DNA from: JBNJEA01 sp051745395
GTDB lineage: Bacteria > Desulfobacterota > Desulfobacteria > Desulfobacterales > Desulfosalsimonadaceae
Assembly (NCBI GenBank): GCA_051745395.1
Contig: JBNJEA010000098.1
Coordinates: 1 to 11,667 of the forward strand
Reading direction: 5' to 3'
DNA: 11,667 nt
Shown here piece by piece: positions 1 to 8,330 of this stretch. The number at the start of each line of letters is the position of its first letter. The first letter of the stretch is position 1. The translations under genes were made by a program, and so were the position numbers. The notes beneath the pieces are model-generated. The model had not been told where the DNA came from and did no database searches. It was given only the letters and a program-made list of their open reading frames with translations.

Positions 1-392
1 TCTACGGCATGAAGCCGGCCGACGAAGACCGGCACCAGTATACCTTTGACGGCAAAATCAACATCAATACGGCCGAGATGCCGGTTATTGCGGCTTTGAT
101 GCCCGTGGGCCAGGAATTTGCCGCCGAGGAAATCGTGGCCTACCGGGAGGAAAAGGCCAACGAGCAATACATCCATGACTTAAGCGATCGCGAGTGGTAC
201 AAGGAGGTGCCTGGGGCCGGCGACATCGAAATCGACTCCGATGTAATCACCACCACGAGTGATTTGTTTCGCGTCCGATGCGAGGCCCGATTAAATGATG
301 CCGCCATGTCCGCCACCGTTGTGTTAAAACGGGAAAAAAACGAAGAAACCGGCAAATGGCAATGCAAGGTATTGAACTGGACCAATAACTAG
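1..392 (+). CDS. gspK: Type II secretion minor pseudopilin GspK, C-terminal part (5' end outside window)
   Basis: GspK is the large minor pseudopilin that, with GspI and GspJ, sits at the tip of the periplasmic T2SS pseudopilus. The reading frame is open from base 3 to the TAG at 390-392, so only the last ~130 residues are visible and the N-terminal prepilin signal is missing. The diagnostic stretch is GKININTAEMPVIAALMP near the start of the visible part. It matches the G-x-I-N-V/I-N-T-A helix-hairpin-helix-like segment of GspK. An EEIVAYREE helix follows, and then a C-terminal beta region (DLFRVRCEARL, ATVVLKRE) as in the family's last domain. A Met at base 9 is internal and not the true start. 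Placement directly before gspL fits the K-L-M order found in most T2SS operons. Identification rests on motif and context together and is fairly secure. Confidence 0.88.
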   Translation, partial: YGMKPADEDRHQYTFDGKININTAEMPVIAALMPVGQEFAAEEIVAYREEKANEQYIHDLSDREWYKEVPGAGDIEIDSDVITTTSDLFRVRCEARLNDAAMSATVVLKREKNEETGKWQCKVLNWTNN

Positions 393-444
393 TGTACAAA
401 GTAATAATTTTTAATTCATTCAACAGGGCGGATACACCGGACCC

Positions 445-1902
445 ATGAGCAGTAAAATCCTTTCTCTCGACATCCGCGACAATACCGTCTCCGCGCTTTC
501 AATCGCCACAGGTCTTAAGGGCAACTGGATTGAAAAGGCGGCCGGTGTGGAAATGGCCGATGCCCCGGACGATACCCAGGATCGGCTGATCTGGGCCATA
601 CATGCGGTAACCGAGCAAATCGAGGTGGCCGGCGCCGTCTGCCTGCTTTCCATCCCGCCGTCGCTGGTGACATTTCGCAACATAGAGGTCCCCTTTAGGG
701 ATCGAAAAAAGATTCGCCAGGTCCTGCCCTTTGAGCTCGAACCGAGCCTGCCTTATGCCATCGATCAACTGACCCTGGACTTCATGGTGGTCAACCGCGC
801 GGACCAGACGGATTTGATCGCCGCGGCCGTGGAAACCGAAAAATTAAACCACATCGTCGAAACGTTAAACCGTTTTGATATCAACCCGCGATATATCACG
901 GCCGGCGGGATCACAAGCGCCCTTTGCTATGCCGGGCTTGCCCCATCACCGCCTGAAGCATTTCTTTACGTCGATCTGGGTGCCAATTCGGCAACCGTTT
1001 CTGGCGTTAAAGACGGCCGCATTCATGTGCTGCGCACATTAAAAACCGGCCGCGGGGCGCCGGCCGAAAAGGCAAAGCGTCTGGCCGGCGGCATATTGCG
1101 GATGACAGCGTCTTTTGACACCATTTACGATTTTGATTTTTTCCCGGAGCAGATCCTGGTTTCCGGTATCGACGCCGATGACGAAACCCTTTTGTCCCAT
1201 CTGTCCACAGCGTTTGAACTGCCGGTCCGGCCGGCAAACCTCATGGAAGACACCCAACTGCATGTGTCGGCTTTACCCGATGCCGGCTTCGATCCCCTTC
1301 GGTTTGGCGGGCCTTTGGGATTGGCCGGAATTGAAACCGACGGTGTGGCGCCGTTTAATTTCAGCCGGGAACACTACGCGATTCAGAAATACTGGGTGGA
1401 AAACCGCAACGAAGTCATTACCACCGGCATGCTGGCGGTGCTGGTTTTTATTCTGATGATGTTTAGCGTCGTGGTGGAAGCCCATTTTCTCCAGAACCAA
1501 GTCAGCCGGATCAATCAGCAGATCACCGGCATTTACCGTTCCACATTTCCGCAGGACAGCAAAATCGTCGACCCGGTTCAGCAGATGCGGGTTAAACTCG
1601 AAAAACTCGAGGAACAACAGCGCTATTCTGCCGATACCGGCAGCAACATCCGCAACATCGACATTTTAAACCAAATCAGCCAGCAGGTCCCCGAACAGAT
1701 CGATGTCATCATGACCCGATTCGTCCGGGGCAACAACGATATATTGCTCGCCGGCACCACCGATACATTCAACGCGGTTGACGAAATCAAGGGCCGACTG
1801 GAAAAGGTCGATATTTTTCAAAATCTTACCATCAGTTCGGCCAACATGGACCAAAACATCAACCGGGTGCGGTTTAACATCAAATCGGATCTGGCCGATT
1901 AA
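445..1902 (+). CDS. gspL: Type II secretion inner-membrane platform protein GspL (PilM-like cytoplasmic domain)
   Basis: GspL recruits the ATPase GspE to the inner membrane and pairs with GspM. The 485-residue protein shows the expected layout. Residues ~1-310 form an actin/PilM-like cytoplasmic domain, with a first nucleotide-site-like strand (ILSLDIRDNTVSAL, residues 5-18) and the PilM-type segment VPFRDRKKIRQVLPFELE (82-99). A second phosphate-loop-like strand is LYVDLGANSATVSG (174-187). One membrane helix lies at ~325-346, followed by a short coiled coil (~347-395) and a periplasmic ferredoxin-like domain to the end. The first motif has DIR where active PilM/FtsA-type folds have DIG, consistent with a degenerate ATP site as is usual in GspL. 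The ATG at 445 is the first good start; its Shine-Dalgarno is weak. The spacer from gspK is 52 bp. PilM could be considered, but the gspM/N/C/D/E context settles GspL. Confidence 0.93.
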   Translation: MSSKILSLDIRDNTVSALSIATGLKGNWIEKAAGVEMADAPDDTQDRLIWAIHAVTEQIEVAGAVCLLSIPPSLVTFRNIEVPFRDRKKIRQVLPFELEPSLPYAIDQLTLDFMVVNRADQTDLIAAAVETEKLNHIVETLNRFDINPRYITAGGITSALCYAGLAPSPPEAFLYVDLGANSATVSGVKDGRIHVLRTLKTGRGAPAEKAKRLAGGILRMTASFDTIYDFDFFPEQILVSGIDADDETLLSHLSTAFELPVRPANLMEDTQLHVSALPDAGFDPLRFGGPLGLAGIETDGVAPFNFSREHYAIQKYWVENRNEVITTGMLAVLVFILMMFSVVVEAHFLQNQVSRINQQITGIYRSTFPQDSKIVDPVQQMRVKLEKLEEQQRYSADTGSNIRNIDILNQISQQVPEQIDVIMTRFVRGNNDILLAGTTDTFNAVDEIKGRLEKVDIFQNLTISSANMDQNINRVRFNIKSDLAD

Positions 1903-1949
1903 ATCATGATGGGCGTCGTCTTTGAAGCAGTGAACTGTCCGGAGCGTTT

Positions 1950-2480
1950 ATGATCAACATCAATTTAAATCGCAGGGAACGGCTGGTGGTTATCGGGGCC
2001 GCTGTTTTTATCGGTGTGTTTGTTATCTTCCAGCTCCTCGTGGCCCCGGTATTTGAAAAACGCAACGAACTGGAAAGCAAGCTGACGACAAAACGTCAGA
2101 TGGTGGAGCAAATGCGTTCCCTGCGCGCCCGTTACCGGGCCATAGAACAAAAATCCGAAGAGATGGAAAACCAGGTGGACCGGCGACCGGGCGACTTTAC
2201 GCTTTTTTCCTTTCTCGATCGGCTGGCGGGAAACAGCGAGGTAAAACAACACATTACCTACATGAAACCGAGCTCCTCCGTGGATGAGGACACCGGCCTG
2301 ACCATGTCTTACGTGGAAATGAAGCTCCAGGACGTCACCCTCGAGGACCTGACACGGTTTCTCCACCGGGTCGAGACCTCCGAGAACATGGTCCGGGTCA
2401 GCCGGCTGTCGATTTCCAAATCCGGCCGAACAGACGATATGATATCGGCGGTCATGCAGATGGAAACGGTTAAGGCGTGA
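1950..2480 (+). CDS. gspM: Type II secretion inner-membrane protein GspM
   Basis: GspM is a small bitopic inner-membrane protein that stabilises GspL and takes part in the GspE-F-L-M assembly platform. The 176-residue product has a short basic cytoplasmic N-terminus (NLNRRERL), one membrane helix at ~12-34, a charged coiled coil at ~36-76, and a small periplasmic domain (~80-176) with the alternating beta/alpha pattern of the GspM ferredoxin-like fold. Length matches the family. The start is supported by a GGAG Shine-Dalgarno at 1941-1944, five bases before the ATG. Sequence conservation in GspM is low, so the call leans on topology plus the position between gspL and gspN. The gene ends with TGA at 2478-2480. 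Confidence 0.9.
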   Translation: MININLNRRERLVVIGAAVFIGVFVIFQLLVAPVFEKRNELESKLTTKRQMVEQMRSLRARYRAIEQKSEEMENQVDRRPGDFTLFSFLDRLAGNSEVKQHITYMKPSSSVDEDTGLTMSYVEMKLQDVTLEDLTRFLHRVETSENMVRVSRLSISKSGRTDDMISAVMQMETVKA

Positions 2481-2544
2481 TGAGACCGCATCGGCTTCCG
2501 GCTGCACGGAAAACCTATTTTGACCCGATAACAGGTACTTGTAC

Positions 2545-3405
2545 ATGATCATGACAACCACCAAAAAATGGGCCGCCTACATTGCCTACACCGTGCTTGT
2601 TACGGTACTGTTTCTCTATTTGTTGTTTCCGTCCGACACCGTGAAAAGCTATATCGGCCATCGACTGGCCGGGCTGGCGCCGGAAATTTCATTTGACATC
2701 GACACCCTGTATCCCCGGATCCCGCCGGGACTGGCGGTAAAAAACGCGGATGTGACCTATCAAAACAACCCGGCGGTGACTTTGACGCAATTGTCGGTTC
2801 AACCGGCGTACCTGAGCCTGCTGGGGGCCGAACCCGCCGTGAATTTTAACGGCCGTCTGGCCGACGGGACCCTGTCGGGCCGGGCCGGTCTGCAAACCGG
2901 AACCGAAAACCAAGCCATTGCAACGGAGTTGACATTTGACGGCATTGAATTAAAAAAAATCCCGTTGATAGAGACCCTGTCGCCGCACCGGTTTTCCGGC
3001 CAGGCCGCCGGAGAGATACAGCATCAAACGCAAGCAGGGTCCTGGGGAACCGGCAGGGGCACCGTGCGGCTCACCGAATGCCGGGTGGTGTTTAACCGGT
3101 CGATTCTGGGCATCGACGAACTGCAATTCGATCGCATTGCCGCCGAAGCAAAAATCGAAAACCAGCGGGTCGAGGTGACACAAATCCAATTTGATGGATC
3201 CATGCTCTCCGGCAGCGGAAAAGGCTCTTTGCAAATGCGGCAACCGATCGAAAACAGCCGGATCGATCTGACCGGCAGCATCAAGCCCCATGCCGAGTTG
3301 TTAAAATCCGCCGGGGGGCTGATTCCCAAACGATACATGGATGAAGGCGGCATTCCCGTGCGCATCACCGGCACGTTAAACCGCCCGGATTTCAGCCTCC
3401 GGTAA
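2545..3405 (+). CDS. gspN: Type II secretion system protein GspN (AsmA-like)
   Basis: GspN is an accessory T2SS protein absent from many systems. The version seen here resembles the family found in deltaproteobacteria and Leptospira. The 286-residue product has a membrane anchor at ~9-28 and a long beta-rich periplasmic domain. That domain has AsmA/DUF-type repeats of G-x-L/I beta strands (NFNGRLADGTLSG at ~100-112, GSGKGSLQMRQP at ~222-234). It ends in the typical P-V-R-I-T-G-T-L-N-R-P-D-F strand (271-283). ATG 2545 is chosen because an AGG at 2533-2535 lies nine bases upstream. A TTG at 2539 would lengthen the protein by two residues but sits only three bases after that AGG, and ATG 2551 is a further alternative. 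The protein probably contacts GspD or the outer membrane. Its precise role is not established in this group. Confidence 0.85.
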   Translation: MIMTTTKKWAAYIAYTVLVTVLFLYLLFPSDTVKSYIGHRLAGLAPEISFDIDTLYPRIPPGLAVKNADVTYQNNPAVTLTQLSVQPAYLSLLGAEPAVNFNGRLADGTLSGRAGLQTGTENQAIATELTFDGIELKKIPLIETLSPHRFSGQAAGEIQHQTQAGSWGTGRGTVRLTECRVVFNRSILGIDELQFDRIAAEAKIENQRVEVTQIQFDGSMLSGSGKGSLQMRQPIENSRIDLTGSIKPHAELLKSAGGLIPKRYMDEGGIPVRITGTLNRPDFSLR

Positions 3406-3460
3406 GCCGGTCGGGCTATACGGATTTTGACCTCAATTTAGGTTTGACAAACATGACCGA

Positions 3461-3488
3461 TGCGCTTGCCCGCAGAAGCGCACTTTTT
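3461..3488 (+). terminator. Putative intrinsic terminator or attenuator between gspN and gspC
   Basis: TGCGCTT (3461-3467) and AAGCGCA (3476-3482) form a perfect 7-bp stem with an 8-base loop, followed after one C by five T's (3484-3488). This is the layout of a Rho-independent terminator, though short and with a brief T run. It lies 24 bases before the gspC start. It could end the ...KLMN transcript, attenuate gspC-D-E, or act as a processing site. No convincing sigma-70 promoter accompanies it: a perfect TTGACA at 3444-3449 has no matching -10 at 16-18 bp spacing. Confidence 0.45.
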
Positions 3489-3512
3489 CAGGATGCAATG
3501 CAATAAGGGCCT

Positions 3513-4400
3513 ATGATAAAAAGACTCTTTACCCTCATAAATCTGGTATTGATCACGGCCGCCATTTTTTTCGGCGTGAAAATCTTCTACGGCTTTGTTA
3601 CCGCCGAGATCGATGCCGAAGTGATTGCCGCAGATGTCGAAGCCGCTGCCGAAAACCGGAATGAAACGACTGCCAACCGACAAAATAATGCCGATGCCCA
3701 GCAGGATTATGCGGCCTATCAGCCCGTTATCGAACGCGATCTTTTTAAGACCCAGGCTGCGGAAAAGGAAAAGCCCGATATTGACCCCAGTGAAGTCGAG
3801 AACCTGGAAGAAACCAAACTCAATCTCAAGCTCTGGGGAACCATCACGGATAACACGGAAAAGAGCTATGCCGTGATTGAAGATGAAAAAAAACGTGAGC
3901 AGCAGTTGTACCAGAAAGGTGATAAAATCCAGCAAGCCCGCATTAAAGTCATTTTGCGCAAAAAAGTCGTGTTAACCGTCGACGGAAAAGACGAAGTCCT
4001 GCAAATGGAGGATCTGGTCGATCAGTCCCACCGGACGGACGGACGGTCGGGCAGCGGATCGGACCGGAGCCGCGGCGACAGGGAGCATGTGGCCGTGGAA
4101 CGCAGCGAGATCGATAATGCGCTGAAAAACATCAATCAATTGATGCGGCAAATCCGGGTGCGGCCCTACTTTGAAGACGGCAAGCCCAACGGCATACTTC
4201 TCAGCGGCATCCGCGACAATTCGATTTTTGAAGAAATGGGACTGAAAAGCGGCGACGTGGTCAAGGCCGTAAACGGCAAGGATATCGAGTCCGTTGACGA
4301 TGCGATGAAATTTTACCAGAACCTAAAATCATCCAGTGAGGTCGATTTGAAGATCGAGCGCAACGGCAATCCCCAGACCATCAACTACCGGATTCAATAA
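3513..4400 (+). CDS. gspC: Type II secretion system protein GspC (HR domain plus C-terminal PDZ)
   Basis: GspC links the inner-membrane platform to the secretin through its homology region (HR) and influences substrate selection through its C-terminal domain. The 295-residue protein has a cytoplasmic tip of about six residues, a membrane helix at ~7-29 and a polar linker at ~35-68. The HR domain spans ~70-166, starting at ERDLFKTQ and including LNLKLWGTI (103-111). A Gly/Ser/Arg/Asp-rich linker follows at ~171-192. A PDZ domain occupies ~205-295, with GILLSGIRDNSIFEEMGLKSGDVV (227-250) and NGKDIESVDDA (254-264) as the carboxylate-loop and helix signatures. The PDZ form is one of two known GspC C-terminal types; the other is a coiled coil. 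The ATG follows AAGGG (3505-3509) with short 3-base spacing. Placing gspC after gspN and before gspD, rather than at the operon head, is a rearranged order. Confidence 0.95.
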   Translation: MIKRLFTLINLVLITAAIFFGVKIFYGFVTAEIDAEVIAADVEAAAENRNETTANRQNNADAQQDYAAYQPVIERDLFKTQAAEKEKPDIDPSEVENLEETKLNLKLWGTITDNTEKSYAVIEDEKKREQQLYQKGDKIQQARIKVILRKKVVLTVDGKDEVLQMEDLVDQSHRTDGRSGSGSDRSRGDREHVAVERSEIDNALKNINQLMRQIRVRPYFEDGKPNGILLSGIRDNSIFEEMGLKSGDVVKAVNGKDIESVDDAMKFYQNLKSSSEVDLKIERNGNPQTINYRIQ

Positions 4401-4466
4401 ACCCGTGTTTGAACTACAGCCCGACTACGATTGGGACGAAAGATTGAAAAAAGGATCGGTGCGCCA

Positions 4467-6503
4467 ATGAAAGCAAAGCCAACAAACCGGACGTTGATTA
4501 TATTGTTTTTTTTCGCTTTTTTGTTGTCATTGCCCGGAGTCGGGCTGGCTCAGAGCAAAAAGGCCACACCGCCCGAAGCCGAAAGCGTACTGAAAGAGCA
4601 AGCCGAAACGGGCGACGCCGATAAAGACGGCGACGGGCAGCGCTATGTCTCCATCGATTTCAACGATGTGGACATCAATGTCTTTATCAAGTTCATCAGT
4701 GAGCTCACCGGCAAAAATTTTATTGTCGATCAGCGCGTCAAGGGCAAGATCACCATTGTTTCCCCCTCGAAAATCTCCGTGGACGAGGCCTATCAGGTAT
4801 TTGAATCGGTTCTCGAAGTCCACGGATATTCCACGGTGGATGCCGGGCAGGTCACCAAGATCATTCCCTCGCCCTATGCCCGGACCAAGAATATTGAAAC
4901 CAAGCTGAAAAAGGAAAGGGAATCGCCCCAGGACAAAATCGTCACGCAAATCATGCATCTTGAGTACGCCGATCCCAACGAGGTCAAACAACTGTTCGCC
5001 CCGCTGGTTTCGAAAAGCAGCGTAGTGCTGGCCTATGAAGCCACCAATATGCTCATTGTCACCGATGTTTACTCCAACATTACCCGGTTGCTCCGGATCC
5101 TGGAGGCCATCGACGTCCCCGGCATCGGCCGGGAAATCACGGTCATTCCCCTGGAATACGCCAATGCCGAAGAAATGGTCAACACGGTCGATTCCATGTT
5201 CAACTCCCGGCAAAAAAAGCGGGACAAAAAGGGGGCCAAGATTAACGTAGTGGCCGATGACCGGACCAACCTGTTGGTCGTTCAAGCCAGCGAATCCGAC
5301 GTGGAGCGCATCCGCAGCCTGGTAAAAATGCTGGACCAGCAAATGCCCGAGGGGAAGGAAAAAATTCGGGTCTATTACCTGGAAAACGCCAAGGCGGAGG
5401 AAATGGTTTCCGTTTTACAGGAATTGCCCGGCAAGGAGGAAGGGGCTGAAAAAGGCAAAAAGGTTTCGCCCATCGTTTCCGAAAAGGTGAAGGTCACAGC
5501 CGACGAGGCCACCAACAGCCTGATTATCCGGGCTGACAAGGATGACTATGAAATCCTGGAATCCGTCATCCAGCGACTCGATATTGTCCGGCCCATGGTC
5601 TATATCGAGGTCCTGATCATGGAGGTCAGCAAGGACCGGTCCTTCCGGCTCGGCGCCGAGTGGCTCGCCGGCGGCGAGGGCAGTTACAAGGACCGGGAAG
5701 GCGTTTACGGCGGCGGTTTTTCCGGCGGGGCGGCCGGCGGCGACCGGGGCTACAACTTTACGGTGCCGCAGACTTCCGGAAATAACGCGCAGCTTCCGCC
5801 CGGCGCATCTTTGGGAGTTTTCGGGGAAAACATCCAGATCGGCGATATGGCCTTCCCCAGTATCCGGGCGATCATCCAGGCCTACAACAAGGACCGGGAT
5901 GTGCATATTTTGTCCACGCCGCAGGTTTTGACCACGGACAACGAAGCCGCCAAAATCACGGTCGGCAAAAACATTCCGTACCTGACCAAGGCGGCCACCG
6001 GAGATACCAACTACAGCAATTACGAGTACAAGGACGTGGGCATCGAGATGGAAATCACGCCGCAGATCAACAAGGACCGGAAAATCAGATTGGAAATCAA
6101 CCAGGAGGTGACCAAGCTGGAAACCACGACCGACCAGTTCCAGCCCACCACGCTGAAGCGCTCCCTTGAAACCACTGTCGAAGTCGATGACGAAAATACC
6201 GTGGTAATCGGAGGCCTGATTGATGAAAGTCTGTCCAGAACGGAATACAGCGTGCCTTGTATCGGCAGCATTCCGGGGCTGGGGTGGCTGTTTAAATCCA
6301 TGGCTTCGGCCAACGACCAGACCAACCTGTTTGTCTTTTTAACGCCCAGGGTGGTGCAAAAACCCGGCGAGGCCAGCAAAATCTACAACAAGAAAAAAGA
6401 CCACATCGACGGGTTGAGCGAGGATTCCATCAAGCTCTACGGGCAACCCGACCCAACAGAAAAAGAAGCCTTAAAAGAAAAACTACCGGAAGAAAAACAA
6501 TAA
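4467..6503 (+). CDS. gspD: Type II secretion secretin GspD
   Basis: GspD forms the multimeric outer-membrane channel through which folded periplasmic substrates leave the cell. From ATG 4467 the 678-residue protein has a Sec signal peptide (basic N-terminus, hydrophobic core ~9-26, cleavage likely after GLAQ at ~29). N0 is at ~58-140 and N1 at ~157-218. N2 is at ~222-292, including NVVADDRTNLLVV, and N3 at ~299-374, including TADEATNSLIIRAD. The secretin core is at ~375-632. The closing signature is VPCIGSIPGLGWLFK (596-610) with TNLFVFLTPRVV (619-630). The charged C-terminal tail (~633-678) could be a pilotin-binding S-domain equivalent. ATG 4467 is preferred over an upstream in-frame TTG at 4431 because it starts a clean signal peptide and follows AAGGA at 4451-4455. 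A Gly-rich stretch at ~401-427 and an acidic Asp/Gly motif at 50-57 are discussed separately. Confidence 0.97.
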   Translation: MKAKPTNRTLIILFFFAFLLSLPGVGLAQSKKATPPEAESVLKEQAETGDADKDGDGQRYVSIDFNDVDINVFIKFISELTGKNFIVDQRVKGKITIVSPSKISVDEAYQVFESVLEVHGYSTVDAGQVTKIIPSPYARTKNIETKLKKERESPQDKIVTQIMHLEYADPNEVKQLFAPLVSKSSVVLAYEATNMLIVTDVYSNITRLLRILEAIDVPGIGREITVIPLEYANAEEMVNTVDSMFNSRQKKRDKKGAKINVVADDRTNLLVVQASESDVERIRSLVKMLDQQMPEGKEKIRVYYLENAKAEEMVSVLQELPGKEEGAEKGKKVSPIVSEKVKVTADEATNSLIIRADKDDYEILESVIQRLDIVRPMVYIEVLIMEVSKDRSFRLGAEWLAGGEGSYKDREGVYGGGFSGGAAGGDRGYNFTVPQTSGNNAQLPPGASLGVFGENIQIGDMAFPSIRAIIQAYNKDRDVHILSTPQVLTTDNEAAKITVGKNIPYLTKAATGDTNYSNYEYKDVGIEMEITPQINKDRKIRLEINQEVTKLETTTDQFQPTTLKRSLETTVEVDDENTVVIGGLIDESLSRTEYSVPCIGSIPGLGWLFKSMASANDQTNLFVFLTPRVVQKPGEASKIYNKKKDHIDGLSEDSIKLYGQPDPTEKEALKEKLPEEKQ

Positions 6504-6504
6504 A

Positions 6505-8256
6505 ATGACAACCCAGAAACTTTCCGACATTTTAACCCGGGATTTCGGCATTGACGAAGGTGCCGTCACCGAGGCCCAGCGGTTAAAGACCGAGCAGAAT
6601 ACCACCATTGCCGAGGTTTTGCTGAAAAAAAAGATCCTATCGGAAAACCAGCTGCTCGAGGCGTTTTCCAAACTCTATGACATCCCTTATGTTCATCATC
6701 TGCCCATGGACGGGCTAAACACCGAATTTGCCCGGCAATTGCCCATCCAGTTTCTGAAAAAATACGCCATGGTGCCCATCCGGACCCACCACTCGCTGGT
6801 GGGCAACGACACATCAGCCGGTGATGGTGCCAAAGACGCGGAAAACGGCGAGCATACCATTATTGCACTCAATGATCCCACCGCGTTTCAGCCGTTGGAT
6901 GACCTGATCCATATCCTCGACGTGGATGATTTCGAACTCGTGCTGGCCAACCGGGATGCCATTTACTCGCTGATCAACCTGGCCTACGACAGCAGCCGGG
7001 ACACGGCCGAACAACTCGTGGCCGACATGGAGGAAAACGGCGGCGACATCATCAGCGAGATCGAAGAAACCGCCGACCTGCTCGATGACACCAGCGATGC
7101 CCCGATTATCAAGCTGGTCAACCATGTGATCTCCCAGTCCGTCAAAATCGGTGCCAGCGATATCCACATCGAACCCGAACAATACAGTTTCAAGATCCGC
7201 TACCGGGTCGACGGCATCCTCTATGACCTGCTCACGCCCCCGAAATGGATGCAGGCCTCCCTGGTGTCCCGTATCAAAGTCATGGCCAAGATGAACATCG
7301 CCGAAAAGCGTCTGCCCCAGGACGGCCGTTTCGAGGTCAAAATCGGCGACCAGAATATTGACATCCGGGTATCGACCATTCCGATTTCCCATGGAGAGCG
7401 GGTGGTGCTGCGGCTGTTAAACAAGTCCGGCTCACTGTTTCAGCTTTCCGACCTGGGCATGATGCCCGGAAAACTCGAACAGATCAAGCAACTCATCACC
7501 TCGTCGCACGGTATCATCCTGGTAACCGGCCCGACCGGCAGCGGCAAGACCACGACCCTGTATGCCATCCTGTCGTCAATCAACTCCGCGGACATTAACA
7601 TCATTACCATCGAGGACCCGGTGGAATACCAGTTAAAGGGGGTCAACCAGATCCAGGTCAACCCGAAAATCGAACTCACTTTTGCCCGGGGGCTGCGTTC
7701 CATTGTACGCCAGGACCCGGACGTGATTTTGATCGGGGAAATGCGCGATCTGGAAACCGCCGAAATCGGCGTGCAATCCGCACTGACCGGACACCTGGTC
7801 TTTTCCACCCTGCATACCAACGACTCGGCCAGTGCCATCACCCGGCTGGTGGATTTGGGCATTGAACCGTTTCTGATTTCCTCGTCGGTGATGGCCGTTA
7901 TCGCCCAGCGATTGGTGCGGGTGCTGTGCGCGGACTGCAAGGAGCCCTACTCACCGGATGCCGCCTATCTGGGCCGGCTGGGACTGAAACCCGACGAGAT
8001 CGAAAACCATGTCTTTTACCGGGCCAAGGGATGCAGCAATTGCTTTCACAGTGGCTACCGGGGCAGAGTCGGCATCTATGAAATCCTTGAATTAAACGAT
8101 CACCTGCAGAACCTGGTGTTAAAAACCTATGATTCACACCGGATCAAAAGCGAAGCCGTTGCCGGCGGCATGACGACCCTGTACCAGGATGGGCTTAACA
8201 AGGTGTTAAACGGCGTGACCACCATTGAGGAAGTCCTGCGCGTCACGCAGGGGTAG
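6505..8256 (+). CDS. gspE: Type II secretion ATPase GspE
   Basis: GspE is the cytoplasmic hexameric ATPase that powers pseudopilus assembly, docking on GspL. The 583-residue protein shows an N1E/T2SSE N-terminal domain (~1-160), an N2E domain (~195-310) and the RecA-like motor. Walker A is GPTGSGKT (342-349), the Asp box is ITIEDPVEY (367-375), Walker B is DPDVILIGEMRD (404-415), and the His box is HLVFSTLHTND (430-440). The tetracysteine zinc site of the GspE/PilB group is C475-x2-C478 ... C510-x2-C513. All catalytic elements are present, so it should be active. The ATG follows the gspD stop by one base and lacks a well-spaced Shine-Dalgarno, indicating translational coupling to gspD. PilB of type IV pili is the main alternative, but the gspD neighbour favours GspE. 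A hydrophilic insertion at ~95-117 is unusual for the N1E domain. Confidence 0.96.
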   Translation: MTTQKLSDILTRDFGIDEGAVTEAQRLKTEQNTTIAEVLLKKKILSENQLLEAFSKLYDIPYVHHLPMDGLNTEFARQLPIQFLKKYAMVPIRTHHSLVGNDTSAGDGAKDAENGEHTIIALNDPTAFQPLDDLIHILDVDDFELVLANRDAIYSLINLAYDSSRDTAEQLVADMEENGGDIISEIEETADLLDDTSDAPIIKLVNHVISQSVKIGASDIHIEPEQYSFKIRYRVDGILYDLLTPPKWMQASLVSRIKVMAKMNIAEKRLPQDGRFEVKIGDQNIDIRVSTIPISHGERVVLRLLNKSGSLFQLSDLGMMPGKLEQIKQLITSSHGIILVTGPTGSGKTTTLYAILSSINSADINIITIEDPVEYQLKGVNQIQVNPKIELTFARGLRSIVRQDPDVILIGEMRDLETAEIGVQSALTGHLVFSTLHTNDSASAITRLVDLGIEPFLISSSVMAVIAQRLVRVLCADCKEPYSPDAAYLGRLGLKPDEIENHVFYRAKGCSNCFHSGYRGRVGIYEILELNDHLQNLVLKTYDSHRIKSEAVAGGMTTLYQDGLNKVLNGVTTIEEVLRVTQG

Positions 8257-8330
8257 GGCGGTGTGTTGCCGTCTTTTACCCCACCCGGCAAAAAACGATT
8301 TCCCCATTTTCCAGACCGGCATACAGGCGT

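Noticed and set aside
372..400. TTGAAC and TACAAA with 17-bp spacing as a promoter before gspL
   Set aside because: Each hexamer matches only four of six consensus bases, and the location inside a tight operon makes chance likely.
3444..3449. Perfect TTGACA as the -35 of a gspC promoter
   Set aside because: No -10-like hexamer lies 16-18 bp downstream; that region is the GC-rich stem of the hairpin.
4431..4466. Upstream in-frame TTG start for gspD adding 12 residues
   Set aside because: The extension would put a charged segment before the signal peptide and has no ribosome site. ATG 4467 with AAGGA upstream and a clean Sec signal is better.
4527..5342. Long reverse-strand open frame opposite gspD (271 codons)
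   Set aside because: It is the antisense shadow of a well-recognised secretin gene. Its composition follows gspD codon structure and no domain is recognisable.
8250..8282. GGGGTA ... TACCCC inverted repeat across the end of gspE as a terminator
   Set aside because: The 6-bp stem encloses 21 bases with only a 3-bp inner stem, and no T run follows it; the downstream arm is followed by ACCC.
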